From positions 1-64,000 of the forward strand of contig CABUIC010000005.1 in NCBI GenBank assembly GCA_902491515.1: a stretch of 64,000 bases of DNA, in the 5' to 3' direction. Position 1 is the first letter of the stretch, and every line of letters begins with the position of its first letter. Of the stretch, positions 43,187-52,027 are shown piece after piece. The notes beneath the pieces are model-generated. The model was given only the letters and a program-made list of their open reading frames with translations. It was not told where the DNA came from and ran no database searches. The position numbers and the translations under genes are program-made. Source of the stretch: an uncultured Porphyromonadaceae bacterium. Lineage in GTDB: Bacteria; Bacteroidota; Bacteroidia; Bacteroidales; Muribaculaceae.

Positions 43187-43776
43187 TTCTTTTTCTTCTT
43201 CTTTCCGGCGGGGACCTGAACGGCGGCCCTGAAGTCGCCGAGGACCATGGCTCCGCGGGGGACGTTGATGGCGCCCCTGGAGAGGTAGTGGAGGTCGTTG
43301 AAGATGCGCTCGTCGTCGGTCTCGCGGTCAATCACGCAGCGGGCCTTCTTCATCTGGCTGGCGATGAGGAAGACGAGCTCGGTGCGCTCGGGCCCCTCGG
43401 GCATTTCGACGGCCTTGGCGATAAGGTCCTCGATGATGCTTCCGTAGTGGCGGAATGCCATCTTGGGGTGACCGGGAAGAGGCAGGGGCTCGGGCTTTCC
43501 GGAGAATGTCTCGGGGCGGACGGGCTCGAAGGGCAGGTCGACGTCGAGGCGGAAGTCGCTCATGATGAAGAGCTGGTCCCAGAGCTTTCGGCGGTACTCC
43601 TCGCGGTCGGAGGTGTTGTTGGGGAACAGGGCCATCATCGAGCGCACGATGGAATTGGCGCAGGCTGTGCGCTCGTCGCGGTCCTCGATGGTGAGGCAAT
43701 GGTCCACCATGTTCTGTATGTTCCTCCCGTACTCGGGGAGGACAAGTTTCTTGAGATGGTTGGTGTATGTTAGCAT
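43183..43776 (-). CDS. DUF4290 family protein
   Basis: A 197-aa Bacteroidota-specific protein of unknown function. Recognised from LPEYGRNIQNMVDHCLTIEDR, FPNNTSDREEYRRKLWDQLF and HPKMAFRHYGSIIEDLI. A lysine-only C-terminus (KKKKKK) suggests RNA or ribosome contact, an inference consistent with rimM overlapping downstream. Confidence 0.9.
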   Translation of the reverse strand: MLTYTNHLKKLVLPEYGRNIQNMVDHCLTIEDRDERTACANSIVRSMMALFPNNTSDREEYRRKLWDQLFIMSDFRLDVDLPFEPVRPETFSGKPEPLPLPGHPKMAFRHYGSIIEDLIAKAVEMPEGPERTELVFLIASQMKKARCVIDRETDDERIFNDLHYLSRGAINVPRGAMVLGDFRAAVQVPAGKKKKKK

Positions 43777-43779
43777 TTT

Positions 43780-44535
43780 TTACTGTATTTCAAGCGATTT
43801 TTCGGCGTCGGCGAGCTTTTCGGGGCTGCCGATGTCGAACCAGCGGTATTCGGCGGCGGGGGCGAAGGCGCGGATGTCGAGTTCGGCGCAGGAGGCGATA
43901 TAGAAGGGCGTGATGCCGAAGGGCACGGGAGCCGGACCGAGCCTGCGGGCATAGTCCACAAGCGTCTGCTGAGCCCGGGAGCCGAGGATGTGGACTCCGC
44001 CGAAGGCGCGCTGGTCGAGCGCCGACGGGTCGAGGCCGGCGGGAAGGGTCTCGCCCGTGCGTAGGTTTGTCCATCCATTCATGCGGCCCGTTGCATCGAA
44101 GAGGAGCTGGCGCGAGGAATCGCGCCGGGCGGCAAGGAGAGTCACGTCGGCCTCCGTGTCGGTATGGGCCGTGGCCATTTCGGCGAGAGGGAAGTCGGTG
44201 AAGATGTCGGCGTTATGGACGAGAACCGGCTCGCCGGGACCGCCGAGGAGGCCGATTGCGCGGACGAGGCCTCCGCCCGTGTCGAGAAGGAGGTCGGACT
44301 CGTCGCTGACCTCGACAGGAATGCCGAAATCGGTTGCCGAGAGGTACTCGACAACCTGAGCCGAGAAGTGGTGGACGTTGACGACCACCCTATCGAAGAG
44401 CCCGGAGGCGGCGAGCTTGCGAAGGACGCGGCCCAGCATGGGCTCGCCCCCGAGGGACACGAGGGCCTTGGGATGCTCAAGGGTCCAGGGGCGCAGGCGC
44501 GTGCCGAGTCCGGCGGCGAAGACGAGCGCGTTCAT
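43780..44535 (-). CDS. murU: MurNAc-1-phosphate uridylyltransferase-like nucleotidyltransferase
   Basis: A 251-aa sugar-phosphate nucleotidyltransferase: LVFAAGLGTRLRPWTLEHPKAL holds the signature GxGxRxxP...K, VLVHNADIFTD supplies the metal Asp, and the C-terminal block is YRWFDIGSPEKLADAEKSL. With the adjacent sugar-kinase gene it matches the AmgK-MurU peptidoglycan-recycling pair, which turns MurNAc into UDP-MurNAc without de novo synthesis. The ATG at 44535 overlaps the kinase stop (ATGA). Confidence 0.85.
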   Translation of the reverse strand: MNALVFAAGLGTRLRPWTLEHPKALVSLGGEPMLGRVLRKLAASGLFDRVVVNVHHFSAQVVEYLSATDFGIPVEVSDESDLLLDTGGGLVRAIGLLGGPGEPVLVHNADIFTDFPLAEMATAHTDTEADVTLLAARRDSSRQLLFDATGRMNGWTNLRTGETLPAGLDPSALDQRAFGGVHILGSRAQQTLVDYARRLGPAPVPFGITPFYIASCAELDIRAFAPAAEYRWFDIGSPEKLADAEKSLEIQ

Positions 44536-45971
44536 CTGGCCTTGAACGCCTGTTCGATGTTCTGCTCGCGGTGCACGAGCTCGACATTGACGTTGGGATA
44601 CTTCGCGGCGATGTGCTCGGCGGTGTGCTGGGCGCAGTAGACCGAGCGGTGACGGCCGCCGGTGCAACCGAAGCACACCATGAGGTTCGTGAACCCGCGC
44701 TCGACGTAGCGCGTGACGCTCGAGTCAACGAGGGTGTACACATGGTCGAGATATTCGATAACCTCGCCGTCGTTCTCGAGAAACTCGATTACGTTGGCGT
44801 CAAGGCCCGTGAACTGCTTGTAGTGCTCGTACTTGCCGGGATTGTTGATTGCGCGGCAGTCGAAGACGTAGCCGCCGCCGTTGCCAGTCGGATCGTCGGG
44901 GATGCCTTTCTTATAGGCGAAACTCATGACCTTGACGGTGAGGGTGTGCTTGCCCGGGGTGTCGGCGAACTGTTTCATGTCGACGAGGCGGCGAAGGACG
45001 TCGTAGAGATAGGGGTACTCGGGATATGGCCTGTCGAGGAGCTCGCGGAGGTTGGCTATGGCGAAGGGGACGCTCTGCATGAAATGCGGCTTTTTCTCGA
45101 AATATCCCCTGAAACCGTATGCGCCGAGCACCTGGAGCGTGCGGAAGAGCACGAAGTGGCGCAACTGCTCCATGAAGTAGGCCTCGTCGATGGGCTGGTA
45201 CTTGCGCAGGCTCCGGAGGTATTCGCCGATGAGCTCCATGCGCAGGCTCGAGGGGAAATTGGCCTTGGCCTGCCAGAGGAAGGAGGCCACGTCGTAATAG
45301 AACGGTCCCCGGCGGCCGCCCTGGAAATCGATGAACCAGGGCTCGCCGTCCTTTATCATGACGTTGCGGCTCTGGAAGTCGCGGTACATGAAGGTGCCGC
45401 TCTGCGAGCGCAGAAGCACCTCCGAGAGGTTCTGGAAATCGTCTTCGAGGCGGTCCTCCTGGAATTCGAGGCCCGTGGCCTTGAGGAAACAGTACTTGAA
45501 GTAGTTGAGGTCCCAGAGAATCGACCGGGCGTCGAACTGGGGCGTGGGATAGCACTTCGAGAAATCCATGCCCACGGCTCCGCCGAACTGAATGTCGGGC
45601 AGGAGGCGCATGGTCTTCGCGAGGAGCTCTTTCTCGTCGGCGGAGAAGGAGCGCGTGAGCCGGCCCTTCTCGATTTCCATGAACAGCAGTCGGTCGCCGA
45701 GGTCGTTCTGGAGATAGGCCATCCGGTCGGGCGCGACGGCGAGGACCGTGGGCACGGGCAGGCCCTTTGCGCCGAAATGCCCGGCCATGTAGATGAAGGC
45801 CTCGTTTTCCTCGCGGCATGTGCCGAGCACGCCTATCAGGCTGTCGGACGCGCCGCCGGAGGAGAGGCGGAAATAGCGTCGGTTTGAGCCCGAGGAGGGC
45901 AGTTCGTCGATAGTCGAGGGCTCGGCGCCCCTGTAGTCGCTGTACAGCTGTTTCAGTATGTCGGTTTCCAT
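44532..45971 (-). CDS. AmgK-like sugar kinase fused to RapZ C-terminal domain
   Basis: A 479-aa two-part protein. Residues about 1-325 are an aminoglycoside-phosphotransferase-fold kinase (SNRRYFRL, MYRDFQSRNVMIKDGEPWFI with catalytic Asp, IDFQGGRRGPFYYDVASFLW), as in AmgK, which phosphorylates MurNAc/GlcNAc at C1. Residues about 345-479 are the RapZ C-terminal domain (VMSFAYKKGIPD, VFDCRAINNPG, CFGCTGGRHRSVY), which in E. coli senses GlcN-6-phosphate. The RapZ N-terminal ATPase is absent. The coupling suggests recycling tuned to amino-sugar supply. Confidence 0.88.
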   Translation of the reverse strand: METDILKQLYSDYRGAEPSTIDELPSSGSNRRYFRLSSGGASDSLIGVLGTCREENEAFIYMAGHFGAKGLPVPTVLAVAPDRMAYLQNDLGDRLLFMEIEKGRLTRSFSADEKELLAKTMRLLPDIQFGGAVGMDFSKCYPTPQFDARSILWDLNYFKYCFLKATGLEFQEDRLEDDFQNLSEVLLRSQSGTFMYRDFQSRNVMIKDGEPWFIDFQGGRRGPFYYDVASFLWQAKANFPSSLRMELIGEYLRSLRKYQPIDEAYFMEQLRHFVLFRTLQVLGAYGFRGYFEKKPHFMQSVPFAIANLRELLDRPYPEYPYLYDVLRRLVDMKQFADTPGKHTLTVKVMSFAYKKGIPDDPTGNGGGYVFDCRAINNPGKYEHYKQFTGLDANVIEFLENDGEVIEYLDHVYTLVDSSVTRYVERGFTNLMVCFGCTGGRHRSVYCAQHTAEHIAAKYPNVNVELVHREQNIEQAFKAR

Positions 45972-45997
45972 TCGGGCCGGGGTGTTTCGGGGTGTGA

Positions 45998-48175
45998 TCA
46001 GTTTCCGACCTCGGAGAGGAACTTTATGCGCATGAGGCGCACTTCCTCTTCGGAGAACGCGGGGCAGAGCTCGTCGTAGGCCTGCGAGATGCTGTCGCTT
46101 TCGCTGGTCTTGAAGTAGTCGAACACTTCCTCCTGGTCCTCGGGGTCCATGATGTCGTTGATGTAATATGAGATGTTGATGTGGGTTCCGCTCATGACTA
46201 TGGCCTCGATTTCGTCGAGCAGCTGGTCGAAGTCCATACCGTTGCTCTGGGCGATTTCCGTGAGGTCAATCTTGCGGTCGATGGCCTGGATGATGCTGAC
46301 CTTGGGCTTGCTCTTGTTGGCCATGGAGCGCACGCGGAGGTCCTCGGGACGCTCGATTTCGTTGTCCTCGACGTAGGTGCGGATTACCTTCACGAACTCC
46401 TCGCCGTAGCGCTTGGCCTTACCGGCCCCTACCCCGGGGATGCTCTGGAGCTCCTCGAGGGTGATGGGGTAAGTCGTGGCCATGGCCTCGACCGAGGGGT
46501 CCTGGAAGATGATGTAGGGGGGCAGCTTCAGGTTGCGGGCTATGTTCTTGCGGAGGGCGCAGAGAACGGCATAGAGCTCGGGGTCGGCCGCGCATCCGGC
46601 GCCGCCCTTCACGGGCACTTCGTCCTCGTCCTCGGAGAAGTCCGTGTCCTCCACGACCTTGAAGCTCCGGGGCTTCCGCATGAACTCTCGACCCTTGGCC
46701 GTAAGGCGCAGGACGCCGAAATTCTCGACTCCCCGCTCGATGTATCCGTCAAGCATTGCCTGACGGATGACCGTGGCGAGAAACTTCATGTCGTCGCCCT
46801 CGCAGCAGCCGAAGACTTCGAGCTCTTCGTGGCGGTACGAGCGCACATCCGGGGTGGCGCGTCCGAGCATGACGTCCACGATATGTTCCGATTTGAATTT
46901 TTCCTTGAGCGCAGCGATTGTTTCAAGCGCTGCGAGTAACTCCTCTTTTGCTTCCACTTTCTTTTTTGTGTTGAGACAATTGTCGCAGTTTCCACAGTTT
47001 TCCTCAGTGAAAGTTTCGCCGAAATAGTGCAGGAGGGTGCGGCGGCGGCACACGGCGCTTTCCGCATAGGCGGCGGTCTCAGCCAGGAGCTGACGCCCGA
47101 TTTCCTGCTCGTTGAGCGGTTTCGCCTGAATGAACTTCTCCATTTTCTGGAGGTCCTTTCGCGCATAGAAACAGAGGCAGTAGCCCTCGCCGCCGTCGCG
47201 GCCGGCGCGCCCTGTTTCCTGATAGTACCCCTCGAGACTCTTGGGGATGTCGTAATGGATTACGAAACGTACATCGGGCTTGTCGATGCCCATTCCGAAA
47301 GCAATAGTCGCCACAATGACGTCCACCTGTTCGAGAAGGAAGGCATCCTGATTGGCGTTTCGGGTTGCGCTGTCCATACCGGCATGGTATGGCAGGGCCT
47401 TGATGTCGTTGATGGTCAGGAGCTCGGCGAGCTCCTCGACTTTCTTGCGCGAGAGGCAGTAGACGATGCCGCTCTTCCCTGGGCGCTGCTTGATGAAGCG
47501 GATGATGTCGCGGTCGATGTTCGGGGTCTTCAGCCGGATTTCGTAGTAGAGATTCTCGCGGTTGAAGGACGACTTGAACACCCGCGCGTCGAGCATTCCC
47601 AGGTTTTTCTGAATGTCGTGCTGGACTTTCGGGGTGGCCGTGGCCGTAAGGGCTATCACAGGCCGGGTACCTATTTCATTGATGATGGGCCTTATACGCC
47701 TGTATTCCGGACGGAAGTCATGCCCCCATTCGGAGATGCAGTGGGCTTCGTCGACGGCGTAGAAGGATATGGAAACCGTTTTGAGAAATTCGATGTTTTC
47801 TTCCTTGGTCAGCGATTCCGGGGCCACGTAAAGAAGCTTCGTGTGGCCCGAAAGGATGTCGTCCTTCACCTGCTCGATGGCGCTCTTGGTGAGCGAGGAG
47901 TTCAGGAAATGGGCGATGTGGTCGGTCTCGCTGTAGTTGCGCATGGCGTCCACCTGGTTCTTCATCAGGGCGATGAGCGGGGAGATGACGATGGCCGTTC
48001 CCTCGCTCATGAGAGCCGGGAGCTGGTAGCACAGTGACTTTCCCCCGCCCGTGGGCATGATCACAAAGGTGTCGTTACCCGCGAGCAGACTTTCGATGAT
48101 GGCTTCCTGATTCCCCTTGAAGGTATCGAAGCCGAAGTAGCGCTTGAGAGCATCTCCGATTTGTGGATTGACCAT
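45998..48175 (-). CDS. recQ: ATP-dependent DNA helicase RecQ
   Basis: A 725-aa superfamily 2 helicase. Walker A MPTGGGKSLCYQLPAL; DEAH box VDEAHCISEWGHDFR; motif VI QETGRAGRDGGEG; the RecQ zinc site (CRRRTLLHYFGE, CGNCDNC). RQC winged helix and HRDC domain (about 535-610, IIFQDPSVEAMATTYPIT, IPGVGAGKAKRYGEEF) follow. A C-terminal ~110-residue extension has helical repeats. It unwinds recombination intermediates. Confidence 0.96.
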   Translation of the reverse strand: MVNPQIGDALKRYFGFDTFKGNQEAIIESLLAGNDTFVIMPTGGGKSLCYQLPALMSEGTAIVISPLIALMKNQVDAMRNYSETDHIAHFLNSSLTKSAIEQVKDDILSGHTKLLYVAPESLTKEENIEFLKTVSISFYAVDEAHCISEWGHDFRPEYRRIRPIINEIGTRPVIALTATATPKVQHDIQKNLGMLDARVFKSSFNRENLYYEIRLKTPNIDRDIIRFIKQRPGKSGIVYCLSRKKVEELAELLTINDIKALPYHAGMDSATRNANQDAFLLEQVDVIVATIAFGMGIDKPDVRFVIHYDIPKSLEGYYQETGRAGRDGGEGYCLCFYARKDLQKMEKFIQAKPLNEQEIGRQLLAETAAYAESAVCRRRTLLHYFGETFTEENCGNCDNCLNTKKKVEAKEELLAALETIAALKEKFKSEHIVDVMLGRATPDVRSYRHEELEVFGCCEGDDMKFLATVIRQAMLDGYIERGVENFGVLRLTAKGREFMRKPRSFKVVEDTDFSEDEDEVPVKGGAGCAADPELYAVLCALRKNIARNLKLPPYIIFQDPSVEAMATTYPITLEELQSIPGVGAGKAKRYGEEFVKVIRTYVEDNEIERPEDLRVRSMANKSKPKVSIIQAIDRKIDLTEIAQSNGMDFDQLLDEIEAIVMSGTHINISYYINDIMDPEDQEEVFDYFKTSESDSISQAYDELCPAFSEEEVRLMRIKFLSEVGN

Positions 48176-48228
48176 GGCAATAGTGTTCTACAAAGGTTTT
48201 TCTTATTGGCGGGGCAGCACGGGCCTCT

Positions 48229-49482
48229 TCAGACCATCGCCGCCTCGAAATTCGCTTTCCTGAGGGCCTCGACCGCATAGTCGCGGGTGACGGTGAAACT
48301 CTTTTTCCCCGTCGACGGCACGCTGTACATGGGCTCCATCATGATGGTCTCGACTATCGAGCGGAGGCCGCGGGCACCGAGCTTGAACTCGATGGCCTTG
48401 TCGACGATGTAGTCCAGGGCCTCAGGCTCGAAGGTGAGCTCCACGCCGTCCATTCCGAAAAGCTTGACGTACTGACGGGTGATGGCGTTCTTCGGCTCCG
48501 TGAGGATGCGGCGGAGGGCATCCCGGTCGAGAGGGAGAAGATGCGTCAGAATCGGCAGGCGTCCGATAATTTCGGGGATGAGGCCGAACTTCTTGAGGTC
48601 CTGCGGGGCCACGTAGCTCATCATGTCGTCGCGGTCGATGCGTTTTGCGGTCTTCTCGTCGGTGGAGAAGCCCACGAAGCGCGAGTTGAGCCTCTTGGCG
48701 ATGGCGCTCTCGATGCCGTCGAAGGCGCCCCCGCAGATGAAGAGGATGTTCTTCGTGTCGACAGGAATCATCCGCTGCTCGGGATGCTTACGGCCTCCCT
48801 GCGGGGGCACGTTCACGACCGAGCCCTCGAGGAGCTTCAGCAGACCCTGCTGGACACCCTCGCCGCTGACGTCGCGCGTGATGGACGGATTGTCGCCCTT
48901 GCGGGCTATCTTGTCGATTTCGTCGATGAACACTATTCCACGCTCGGCCTTCTCGACGTCGTAGTCCGCCGCCTGGAGGAGGCGCGTCAGGAGGCTCTCG
49001 ATGTCCTCGCCGACGTAGCCGGCCTGAGTGAGGACGGTGGCGTCGACGATGGTGAAGGGCACGTCGAGGAGCTTGGCGATGGTGCGGGCGATGAGTGTCT
49101 TGCCCGTGCCGGTGGGGCCTACCATCACGATGTTGCTCTTCTCGATTTCCACGTCGTCGTCCTCCACCTTCTGCTTCAGGCGCTTGTAGTGGTTGTAGAC
49201 GGCCACGGCAAGGTATTTCTTGGCCTGGTCCTGACCGATGACGTACTGGTCGAGGTAGGCCTTGATTTCCTCAGGCTTGGGGATGCTGCCCTTGAAGGAG
49301 CCCTGCTGCTGCGAGGGACGCGACTCGTCCTTGAAGCCGGCCAGGGCCTCGTGGACCATCTCGACGCACTCCGTGCAGATGAAGGCGTCGCTGATGGGCG
49401 AGTTCAGGAGCTGGACCCCGTCGCGGCTTGTGCGCCCGCAGAAACTGCAGGCAGCTTCTTGCTTCTGTTGCTTCTTAGCCAT
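48229..49482 (-). CDS. clpX: ATP-dependent Clp protease ATPase subunit ClpX
   Basis: AAA+ unfoldase of 417 aa. N-terminal C4 zinc-binding domain (CSFCGRTSRDG, CTEC); Walker A MVGPTGTGKTLIA; Walker B IVFIDEIDKIARKG; pore loop within the GYVG of TQAGYVGEDIE; sensor and C-terminal domain RGLRSIVETIM. It feeds substrates to ClpP encoded 12 nt upstream on the same strand. Confidence 0.97.
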   Translation of the reverse strand: MAKKQQKQEAACSFCGRTSRDGVQLLNSPISDAFICTECVEMVHEALAGFKDESRPSQQQGSFKGSIPKPEEIKAYLDQYVIGQDQAKKYLAVAVYNHYKRLKQKVEDDDVEIEKSNIVMVGPTGTGKTLIARTIAKLLDVPFTIVDATVLTQAGYVGEDIESLLTRLLQAADYDVEKAERGIVFIDEIDKIARKGDNPSITRDVSGEGVQQGLLKLLEGSVVNVPPQGGRKHPEQRMIPVDTKNILFICGGAFDGIESAIAKRLNSRFVGFSTDEKTAKRIDRDDMMSYVAPQDLKKFGLIPEIIGRLPILTHLLPLDRDALRRILTEPKNAITRQYVKLFGMDGVELTFEPEALDYIVDKAIEFKLGARGLRSIVETIMMEPMYSVPSTGKKSFTVTRDYAVEALRKANFEAAMV

Positions 49483-49494
49483 TTGCTCCGGGGC

Positions 49495-50211
49495 TTAATG
49501 CTTTGCCTTGATGAGTACCTGGTCGATCATGCCGTATTCCTTGGCCTCCTCGGCGGTCATCCAGTAGTCGCGGTCGGAGTCGCGCTCGACCTTGTCGAAG
49601 GGCTGGCCGGAGTGCTCGGAGATGATATGGTAAAGCTCGTCCTTGAGCTTGCGGATCTCGCGGGCCGTGATTTCAATATCGGAGGCCTGACCCTGGGCGC
49701 CGCCCATGGGCTGGTGGATCATCACGCGCGAATGGCGCAGCGCGAAACGCTTGCCCGCCTGACCGGCCACGAGGAGGACGGCGGCCATCGAAGCCGCGAT
49801 GCCGGTGCAGATGGTGGCGACGTCGCTCGAGATGTACTGCATCGTGTCGTAGATGCCGAGGCCCGCGTAGACAGAGCCGCCGGGCGAGTTGATGTAGATG
49901 CTGACGTCCTTGCCCGGATCCGAGGAGTCGAGATAGAGGAGCTGGGCCTGGATGACGTTGGCCGTGTAGTCGTTGACCTCTGTTCCGAGGAAGATGATGC
50001 GGTCCATCATCAGACGCGAGAACACGTCCATCTGCGCCACGTTCAGCTGGCGCTCCTCGATGATGCTGGGGTTGATATATGATGCCGAGGCCGTCGTGGC
50101 GATGACCGGAGCCGCGGCCCGCGAGGCGGCGGCCGTATACTGGTCGAGGCTGAGGCCGTTCATCCCGAGATGGTGGACGGCATAGTTTCGGAAGTCCTTG
50201 GTGTTGTTCAT
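49495..50211 (-). CDS. clpP: ATP-dependent Clp protease proteolytic subunit
   Basis: Serine protease of 238 aa. Catalytic Ser in GIAASMAAVLL, His in SRVMIHQPMGG, with the Asp further on (VERDSDRDYW). N-terminus is about 45 residues longer than in E. coli ClpP (includes SRAAAPVIATTASASYINPS), typical for Bacteroidales and probably processed. It is followed by clpX. A terminator separates it from tig upstream. Confidence 0.96.
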   Translation of the reverse strand: MNNTKDFRNYAVHHLGMNGLSLDQYTAAASRAAAPVIATTASASYINPSIIEERQLNVAQMDVFSRLMMDRIIFLGTEVNDYTANVIQAQLLYLDSSDPGKDVSIYINSPGGSVYAGLGIYDTMQYISSDVATICTGIAASMAAVLLVAGQAGKRFALRHSRVMIHQPMGGAQGQASDIEITAREIRKLKDELYHIISEHSGQPFDKVERDSDRDYWMTAEEAKEYGMIDQVLIKAKH

Positions 50212-50385
50212 TCTTTAGTATCTATTGGGTAGCTTATTTTACTTAATTTTAGAAAATTGCTCCGCCGGGCGGTCCGCAGGGCCTCCGGGCGGCAACTTAT
50301 TTTCAAAATTACGAAAATTTTTCCGTTCCTGCAAAAAAAGAGTCGTTTTCGACAAAAAAATTCCGTAAAAAGTCACGGAGACCAA

Positions 50386-50416
50386 GGCCCCCGGTGCCAG
50401 AGAGGCGCCGGGGGCC
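50386..50416 (-). terminator. Terminator after tig
   Basis: 13-bp stem GGCCCCCGGTGCC - AGAGA - GGCGCCGGGGGCC with one G-T pair. A T-rich run (CTTTTTACG) lies 13-20 nt past the stem on the minus strand. It separates tig from clpP-clpX. Confidence 0.75.
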
Positions 50417-50457
50417 GGAATAGGGGATATATGCTTGTGGGGGCGGGGCTGGCAGCC

Positions 50458-51849
50458 TTATGCCTCAGCCTCGGCTTCGGGAGCGTTTTTCTTGTTGAGG
50501 CCGTCGACGATGGCGCGGAACTCGTCGAGCGTCACGGTCTTCTCATCGAGCGTCACGGCGGCGTGAATCTTGCCGAAGAGCTGCTGGATGAAGGCCTGGC
50601 GCACGAGGCGGCGACGCGACTGCTCGTCGTTCATCATGTTCTTCATGTACATGTCGAGGATTTCATCGTTGAGCTCGAACATGCCGTACTGGCGGAGCTG
50701 CTGGGCGGCGATTTCCTTGGCGAGGGCCTCGACTTCTTCCTTGGTCACCTCGGCCTTCACCTCGCGGGCGGCCTGGTTCTCGATGATGTCCCACTTGATG
50801 CTCTCGACGGAGTCGGCGTAGGCCTTGTCGACCTCTTCCTCGCTCATGGGCTCCTTGGCGTCGCGGGTGATGAACTTCTTGATGAGGCGCTCGGGGAGCG
50901 TCATCTTACCGTAGCGGTCCATGAGGTATTCCTCGGTCTGGCGCTGGAAGAGGTTGGCGCTGTTGGGCTGGAGGGCCTGGGCGATGCCCGCGCGGAGCTT
51001 TTCGTTGTACTCCTCCTCGTTGTGGACGGTGTCGGCGCCGAACACGGCGTCGTAGAATGCCTGGTTGTGCTCGGCGGGGCGGTTGACGATGATTTCAGCG
51101 ATGGTCATGCGGAAATCCGAGCGCATCTCGGCGGTCTTTTCGCGGTCGATGTGGAGCATCGACGCAAGCTCGGCCTCGTTGCCCTCGCAGGATGCCCAGG
51201 GGTTGAACACTACGCTGCCGCCAACTTTCGAGCCTTCGAACTTTTTGGCCTCGTCCTCGCTCTTGAACACGAAGGGACCGACGATGGCGTCCTCGACCTT
51301 CACGCCGCCTTCCTTGACGGCGCCTTCGGCGTCGAGCTCCTCGAGGGTGCCCTTGACAAGGGCGCGGCCCTCGTAGTCGTCGACGTTGGTGCGGATGCCG
51401 TTACGCTCGCGGAGCTCCTTGTCCTGGGCTTCCATCATGTCGTCGCCGACGGAGATGTTGTAGAAGGGGAGATGAACGTCCTTGTCGAACTTGATGCCGA
51501 GCTCGGGAGCGAGGGCTACCTCATAGTCGAAGGTGTAGTCCTTGTCCTCGAGGTTGATTTCGTCGACGTGCTCGGGCACGGGATAGCCGAGGATGTCCAT
51601 ATTGTTTTCACGGAGCCAGTCGATGGCGGCGTGGTATACGATATCGTTGAGAACGTCGCTCTTCACCATCTTGCCGAAACGCTTCTTGAGCTGGGGCATG
51701 TCGATGTGGCCTTTGCGGAATCCGGGGATTTCCTTCTTCTGGCCGATTTCCTTGAGCTGGGCCTTGACCTTGTCGGTGTAGTCGGATTCAACGACATTCA
51801 CAGTTATCTTGCCTTCGTTTTCTCCGAGTTTTACAAATGTAACTTCCAT
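50458..51849 (-). CDS. tig: Trigger factor
   Basis: Ribosome-bound chaperone and peptidyl-prolyl isomerase of 463 aa. The N-terminal ribosome-binding domain holds the signature region (KEIPGFRKGHIDMPQLKKRF, G-F-R-K-G). A divergent central domain follows, then the long helical C-terminal arms (about 290-455). The extended central and C-terminal parts follow the Bacteroidota form. The tig-clpP-clpX order is conserved in many bacteria. Confidence 0.95.
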   Translation of the reverse strand: MEVTFVKLGENEGKITVNVVESDYTDKVKAQLKEIGQKKEIPGFRKGHIDMPQLKKRFGKMVKSDVLNDIVYHAAIDWLRENNMDILGYPVPEHVDEINLEDKDYTFDYEVALAPELGIKFDKDVHLPFYNISVGDDMMEAQDKELRERNGIRTNVDDYEGRALVKGTLEELDAEGAVKEGGVKVEDAIVGPFVFKSEDEAKKFEGSKVGGSVVFNPWASCEGNEAELASMLHIDREKTAEMRSDFRMTIAEIIVNRPAEHNQAFYDAVFGADTVHNEEEYNEKLRAGIAQALQPNSANLFQRQTEEYLMDRYGKMTLPERLIKKFITRDAKEPMSEEEVDKAYADSVESIKWDIIENQAAREVKAEVTKEEVEALAKEIAAQQLRQYGMFELNDEILDMYMKNMMNDEQSRRRLVRQAFIQQLFGKIHAAVTLDEKTVTLDEFRAIVDGLNKKNAPEAEAEA

Positions 51850-51923
51850 TTAATCTGGTGTTTCTATGTTTTGTATTGATAATTGTCCGTATGATTTGCG
51901 GCACGGACCGCTTTTTCATCCTG

Positions 51924-51931
51924 CAAAATTA
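51924..51931 (-). promoter_or_regulatory. -7 element of tig
   Basis: Minus-strand TAATTTTG, 74 nt before the tig ATG; TTG motifs occur upstream but not at exactly 20 nt. Confidence 0.5.
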
Positions 51932-52027
51932 ATAGCTTTTTGGCAATCAATTTCTTAAAAATGTTAAAAAAGCCGTCTTTTTCCGCTCTTCTGTCACATC
52001 TTTATACAAATTTGATGCCAATTTCGT

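Noticed and set aside
43780..44676. 47-residue N-terminal extension of MurU
   Set aside because: The extension is a shadow of the RapZ domain; MurU begins MNALVFAAGLG at 44535, overlapping the kinase stop.
48541..50082. Open frame of 513 codons on the plus strand opposite clpX and clpP
   Set aside because: Shadow of clpX/clpP; no domain, biased composition. The same applies to 50257-51879 opposite tig, 15695-16999 opposite the TPR gene and 44571-45887 opposite the AmgK-RapZ gene.
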